Shown: positions 7,411 to 10,835 of the stretch, one piece after another
Layout of the letters: each line of letters opens with the position of its first letter
Numbering within the stretch: position 1 is the first letter of the stretch
Origin: CAYVSF01 sp046482855
GTDB lineage: Bacteria; Bacteroidota; Bacteroidia; Bacteroidales; UBA12077
NCBI GenBank assembly: GCA_046482855.1
Contig: JAWOEH010000224.1
Coordinates: forward strand, 1-10,835
DNA length: 10,835 nt
Direction of reading: 5' to 3'
The notes under the pieces: model-generated
Told to the model about the DNA's origin: nothing
What the model saw: the letters and a program-made list of their open reading frames with translations, nothing else
Database searches by the model: none
Made by a program: the position numbers and the translations under genes

Positions 7411-10347
7411 TTAAAATCCAACTTCAATTCCTACAGTAAAAGTTCTAACAGTTGGGAAGCTAAAGTCATAGAAGCTACCAAATGCAGCTGTTTCTGAGCT
7501 CTCTCCACTTGGGTTACCAACCTCAGGGTCAAAACCATTAAAGTTAGGAGCATAAGTCCACAAATTTTGTCCTTTTATATAGAAACGTGCATTTTGCACA
7601 CTTATCTTCTGGGTTAGCTCCTTTGGAACGGTATAATATAAAGTAACATCACGTAACCGAATGAAAGAACCATCCTCTAAGTAACGTGTGGAATAATGAT
7701 TTGTACTACCTGCCACTTGTTTAGGTACAGATGTGATATCTCCCGGTTCCTTCCATGCATCAAACATACGAGTACTTTGGTTATCAGCAACATTTGCACC
7801 ATCACTATCAGTAAAGAAGCGTATCCCATTAACAATGGAGTTACCAACATTATAGTAGATATTACTACTTAATCCAAAATTCCTGTATGAGGCGTTAAGT
7901 GAGAAATTTCCATACCAATCGGGGTTTGGCGACTCATCTAAAATAACAGCATCGTCTCCATTCCATGTGGCGGTAACATTTCCATCCTTGTCATAGTACA
8001 AAGCATCTCCATTGGCTGGGTTAACACCAGCATAGCGAACCATATAAAAAGAGTTGATTGGTTCGCCCTCACGAATAACTGTATTATATCCTACAATATC
8101 CTCGCCTCCATAAAGTTCGGTAACTTTATTTTTGTTATGAGAAGCACTGAAACCTAGATTCAAATTAAAATCATTAGTTTTTACAATATCGCCATCAATA
8201 GAAATCTCAATACCCTGATTTTCCATTTCACCAATATTCTCTAAGCGAGAACTAAAACCAGATGTGTATGAAAGAGGCACAGCCAATAACATATCGGTTG
8301 TTTTCTTTTTATACAAATTAAACGAACCGTTCAAGCGTCCATTAAACATGGTAATATCAAACCCACCTGAATATGAGAGTGCACTTTCCCAAGTAAGCTC
8401 CTCATTAGCAATTTGTATTGGTCTACTAGCGGAAGCTCCGTTATATGCATCGAATCCATAAAGCCCGAGTGAAGCATAGTTACCTATATTAAAGTTACCG
8501 GACGTACCAACACTTCCATAAACTTTCAACCGATCTATTACTGTTACTGACTTCAAGAAAGATTCTCTGTGAAGATTCCAACTGGCTCCAAGGGCCCAAA
8601 AATTACCATAACGATTATCAGCTCCAAAACGAGAACTACCATCTCGACGGAAAGAAAGATCAACGAAATAAGTTTGATCATAGTTATAAGAAGCATTCGC
8701 AAAATATGAGGCCAAACTCCAATCTGAACGTGTTGTGGATCCGTCATTAATTTCAGCAGCGTTTGCAGCAGTGCTTACTTTTGCTGATGGATATCCTTTA
8801 GAGTTAATTCTCATATACTTGTTATAATTCTCATTATATTCTATACCGACTAATCCATCGAAGTTATGTACTTCTGAAAACGTCTTAGAGTAGTTTAATG
8901 TATTCGTAAACACAGTGGTATAATCACGAGTCCAGTCATCTCGTTTCGCATCGCCTACGAAACCTGCCAAGATGGAACCAGGCTGAACATAGTATTCTCC
9001 TAACATTTCTTTAAAATCAATACCGCCTTGCGTTTTAAAGGTTAGATCCTCTGTAATATCCCATTCCAAGAACAATGAGCCTACAGCTTTGATTTGTTGA
9101 ATTGACTCTGGGTTATTTTCTAATGCTTCAGAGATACTAAATCCTTGATGTGTACTGTTATATGTTCCATCAGGGTTTCTTTCCGGTTCATAAGGGTTGT
9201 AACCAAACATAGCATTAAACGGATTTTGCACATTACGTCTATCACGTATTACACCACGTTCGTACTGCCCTACGCTAAGATTTGTCCCAATGGTTACGTT
9301 ATCCTTTAGTTTATAATCAATGTTGGTACGCATACCAATACGATCAAAATAACTTGCACCAACAATACCTTCCTCATTAAGCTTATTAAGTGACAAATAA
9401 TAATTGGTTCGATCAGTGCCACCGCGAACAGAAAGCTGATGGTTGTGTTTATATCCAGTCCTAGTTAATGTCTCGAACCAATCGTGTCCATAATTATTAA
9501 CAAGACTGTCAATTTCAGTCTGAGTCCTGTTTTTATAGCCTAGCTGATTCTCATATTCCAACTTCTCACGAGCATCCATCATATCAATTCCAGTCATCAT
9601 CATGTCAGACATTCCAAATTGGTATGAATAATTGATAGAAGCATCGCCTTTCCTCCCTTTTTTGGTAGTAACAAGAACGACTCCATTGGATGCACGCGAA
9701 CCATAAAGTGAGGCAGCAGAAGCGTCCTTCAAGATAGACATCGACTCAATGTCATCAGGGTTTAAAGCGGCAAAATTTCCTGATTCAACAGGCACTCCAT
9801 CAATAACAAATAAAGGGCTACTTCCAGCAGAAATCGATCCTACCCCTCGAATTTTAATATTTGCAGAACCACCTGGTCGACCATTAGTTGCTGTCACCTG
9901 TACTCCGGGAGCCCGTCCTTGAAGCATTTGGTCAAAACTGGCTACAGGGGTATTTTCTAAAACTTTGGCGTCAAGAACTTCAACAGTTCCTGTAATACTA
10001 CCTTTTCGCTTAGAACCATAAGCCACAACTACAACTTCGTCCATTTCCATCGTTGAGGCTTGCATGGTAACGTCAATTACTGAACGTCCATCAATAGCAA
10101 CTTCCATGTCTTGCATACCTACCGAAGAGAATACCAATACCTGAGCATCCTCAGGAACAGTTAACGTATACTGACCATCTATGTTCGTGGCTGTTCCAAG
10201 ACTCTGGTTACCTTTTACATAGATGGAAACACCCGGTATGGGCAAGCCATCTTCAGCACCCGTTACGGTACCGGTAATCTTTTGTTGGGCCTGTACGACA
10301 AAGCCCACAAGCATAAAGAATGCAAGTAAGATTGATAGTTTTTTCAT
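7411..10347 (-). CDS. susC: SusC/RagA-family TonB-dependent outer-membrane transporter
   Basis: SusC proteins are 22-strand outer-membrane barrels that import oligomers with energy from TonB-ExbBD; SusD forms the lid. Domains in order are a signal peptide (residues 1-20, cleavage after VVQA) and a carboxypeptidase-regulatory-like N-terminal extension from ITGTVTG at ~24 to ~98. The TonB box DEVVVVAYG follows at 103-111, then the plug at ~115-231 with IRGVGS (166-171) and LYGSRASNGVVLVTTKKG (214-231). The barrel runs to the final Phe, typical of outer-membrane proteins. The length of 978 residues is usual. No STN domain precedes the extension, so signalling through a FecR/sigma pair is not indicated, and none is encoded nearby. 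It is the first gene of the operon. Family membership is certain, but the substrate is not known; the adjacent peptidase hints at peptides. Confidence 0.97.
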   Translation of the reverse strand: MKKLSILLAFFMLVGFVVQAQQKITGTVTGAEDGLPIPGVSIYVKGNQSLGTATNIDGQYTLTVPEDAQVLVFSSVGMQDMEVAIDGRSVIDVTMQASTMEMDEVVVVAYGSKRKGSITGTVEVLDAKVLENTPVASFDQMLQGRAPGVQVTATNGRPGGSANIKIRGVGSISAGSSPLFVIDGVPVESGNFAALNPDDIESMSILKDASAASLYGSRASNGVVLVTTKKGRKGDASINYSYQFGMSDMMMTGIDMMDAREKLEYENQLGYKNRTQTEIDSLVNNYGHDWFETLTRTGYKHNHQLSVRGGTDRTNYYLSLNKLNEEGIVGASYFDRIGMRTNIDYKLKDNVTIGTNLSVGQYERGVIRDRRNVQNPFNAMFGYNPYEPERNPDGTYNSTHQGFSISEALENNPESIQQIKAVGSLFLEWDITEDLTFKTQGGIDFKEMLGEYYVQPGSILAGFVGDAKRDDWTRDYTTVFTNTLNYSKTFSEVHNFDGLVGIEYNENYNKYMRINSKGYPSAKVSTAANAAEINDGSTTRSDWSLASYFANASYNYDQTYFVDLSFRRDGSSRFGADNRYGNFWALGASWNLHRESFLKSVTVIDRLKVYGSVGTSGNFNIGNYASLGLYGFDAYNGASASRPIQIANEELTWESALSYSGGFDITMFNGRLNGSFNLYKKKTTDMLLAVPLSYTSGFSSRLENIGEMENQGIEISIDGDIVKTNDFNLNLGFSASHNKNKVTELYGGEDIVGYNTVIREGEPINSFYMVRYAGVNPANGDALYYDKDGNVTATWNGDDAVILDESPNPDWYGNFSLNASYRNFGLSSNIYYNVGNSIVNGIRFFTDSDGANVADNQSTRMFDAWKEPGDITSVPKQVAGSTNHYSTRYLEDGSFIRLRDVTLYYTVPKELTQKISVQNARFYIKGQNLWTYAPNFNGFDPEVGNPSGESSETAAFGSFYDFSFPTVRTFTVGIEVGF

Positions 10348-10392
10348 AAGTTAAAATTTAGGTTTAATAACAGTTATTAGCATCTGTACCGC

Positions 10393-10400
10393 CAAATTAA
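10393..10400 (-). promoter_or_regulatory. Weak candidate -7 element upstream of susC
   Basis: On the minus strand these bases read TTAATTTG, one mismatch from the Bacteroidota -7 consensus TAnnTTTG. A TTTT run lies near the expected -33 position instead of TTTG. They lie 45 bases before the susC start codon. The surrounding 10348-10440 stretch is very A+T rich, so chance matches are likely. Confidence 0.25.
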
Positions 10401-10565
10401 CTAAAAATTTATTATTAAAAAAAGTTAAATATAAAAAATCACACTATATTTTGATATTCCATAACATATAGGCAGCTGTTAAAAAACTCACTGCCAGTGA
10501 AGCTCATCGTTTTGGCTGCTGTGAAAAAAAACCTACATTATACCCCTTCCCCATTAGAACGAAAA

Positions 10566-10589
10566 TAGCCGCCTCTTTCGAGGCGGCTA
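10566..10589 (-). terminator. Intrinsic terminator of the gene upstream of susC
   Basis: A perfect 10-bp G+C-rich stem (TAGCCGCCTC at 10566-10575, GAGGCGGCTA at 10580-10589) encloses a four-base loop. On the minus strand it is followed by TTTTCGTT. It starts 24 bases after the TAA at 10614-10616 of the SusD-like remnant, as expected for the end of that transcription unit. It separates that unit from the susC operon. Confidence 0.8.
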
Positions 10590-10613
10590 GCTAGTATTAT
10601 TGGGTCGGTATCC

Positions 10614-10706
10614 TTAATTTTGGTCCCACCAAAGCTTGGATGTTAAGTTATCGCCATTAGCCAAACGACTTACTGCCTCCAGATAATTATCCTCGTTCAG
10701 GGTAGA
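10614..10706 (-). pseudogene. C-terminal remnant resembling a SusD-like nutrient-binding lipoprotein
   Basis: This frame encodes about 30 residues, beginning STLNEDNYLEAVSRLANG and ending DNLTSKLWWDQN before TAA. An ending of the type (T)K(L/V)WWD plus a few residues after an NY..AV..L.. helix is what I recall from SusD-like family 2 (SusD/RagB nutrient-binding lipoproteins). The match is from memory and short, so it is tentative. A well-formed terminator follows, which supports a true gene end. Upstream the frame meets a TGA within a few codons, and different coding sequence takes over. The bulk of the gene is therefore missing. Confidence 0.45.
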
Positions 10707-10835
10707 CTTCCCACTTCTACATCAAAAGGTTCAACAATAATGCGCCCATTTTGAATAGAAAAACTAATGTTTACATCCTTAAATTGGTTATCGAGTTTAT
10801 CACCCAATTTCAGAAGATTTGTCATCTTATTATAA
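10697..10835 (-). pseudogene. Fragment of an AsmA-like protein (C-terminal region), cut at the window edge
   Basis: The frame entering from the right edge reads YNKMTNLLKLGDKLDNQF, then NISFSIQNGRIIVEPFDVEV, then GSLP and TGA at 10697-10699. The pattern 'ISF.I.NGRI.VEPFDV..G' is characteristic of the C-terminal region of Bacteroidota AsmA-family proteins, large inner-membrane-anchored proteins linked to envelope lipid homeostasis. In such proteins it is normally followed by many more residues. Here it stops abruptly, where a SusD-like tail in another frame begins. It is probably part of a gene joined artificially or by deletion. There are only about 45 residues, so the family call is moderate. 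Confidence 0.5.

Larger units (their letters stand above)
10348..10613. other. Intergenic region upstream of susC
   Basis: This 266-base gap holds the terminator of the preceding gene (10566-10589), a weak susC promoter candidate (10393-10400) and a 13-base dyad TCACTGCCAGTGA (10488-10500). I see no small gene or structured RNA that I can support. Confidence 0.5.

Noticed and set aside
7398..7427. Start of susD at 7427, giving 491 residues
   Set aside because: It overlaps susC and puts a charged 10-residue extension in front of an otherwise perfect lipoprotein signal; 7397 is preferred.
10488..10500. Palindrome TCACTGCCAGTGA upstream of susC as a regulator site
   Set aside because: A single 6-bp half-site dyad about 140 bases upstream of the start, with no second copy or known regulator in the window; too weak to call.
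1..10835. CRISPR array, insertion sequence, transposase, tRNA/rRNA, defence or phage genes
   Set aside because: No regularly spaced direct repeats, terminal inverted repeats with a transposase, RNA gene signatures or phage/defence domains were seen on either strand.

Overview
The window comes from a member of the Bacteroidota. The evidence is a SusC/SusD outer-membrane pair with a surface lipoprotein, a secreted peptidase ending in a type IX secretion (T9SS) sorting domain, and a Bacteroidota-type -7 element (TATATTTG) before cysC. I cannot name the genus. Every supported gene is on the minus strand, so transcription runs from high to low coordinates.

Layout, read in the direction of transcription. 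(1) 10835-10560 holds two gene remnants in different frames: an AsmA-like piece (10835-10697) and the last ~30 codons of what looks like another SusD-family lipoprotein (10706-10614). A strong intrinsic terminator (10589-10566) follows the second piece. (2) 10347-5041 is a compact susC-susD-lipoprotein operon. It encodes a 978-aa TonB-dependent receptor, a 481-aa SusD and a 300-aa Calx-beta-type lipoprotein, separated by gaps of 13 and 8 bases. (3) After 71 bases holding a 12-bp hairpin comes an 839-aa papain-family (C1) cysteine peptidase with a lectin-like domain and a T9SS C-terminal domain (4969-2450), closed by an intrinsic terminator (2429-2400). (4) After a 286-base gap comes the sulfate-activation operon cysC-cysD-cysN (2163 to the left edge), with its own candidate promoter.

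How the genes may work together: SusC/SusD pairs import oligomers released at the cell surface. Here the only hydrolase beside the pair is a peptidase, with no glycosidase, lyase or sulfatase in view. A peptide-uptake role, as in RagAB of Porphyromonas gingivalis, is therefore reasonable, but it is inferred from context. CysD/CysN make APS from sulfate and ATP, and CysC phosphorylates it to PAPS. No APS/PAPS reductase or sulfotransferase is visible, so the use of the PAPS is unknown.

Both ends of the window carry reading-frame breaks close to the edge: cysN at about base 63, and the AsmA-like/SusD-like join at about 10700. This suggests misassembled contig ends, or less likely real deletions. 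The cys operon is also visibly richer in G+C than the peptidase gene. I see no RNA gene, CRISPR array, insertion sequence or origin. I found no convincing new system; the most interesting biology is the SusCD-plus-papain-peptidase arrangement.
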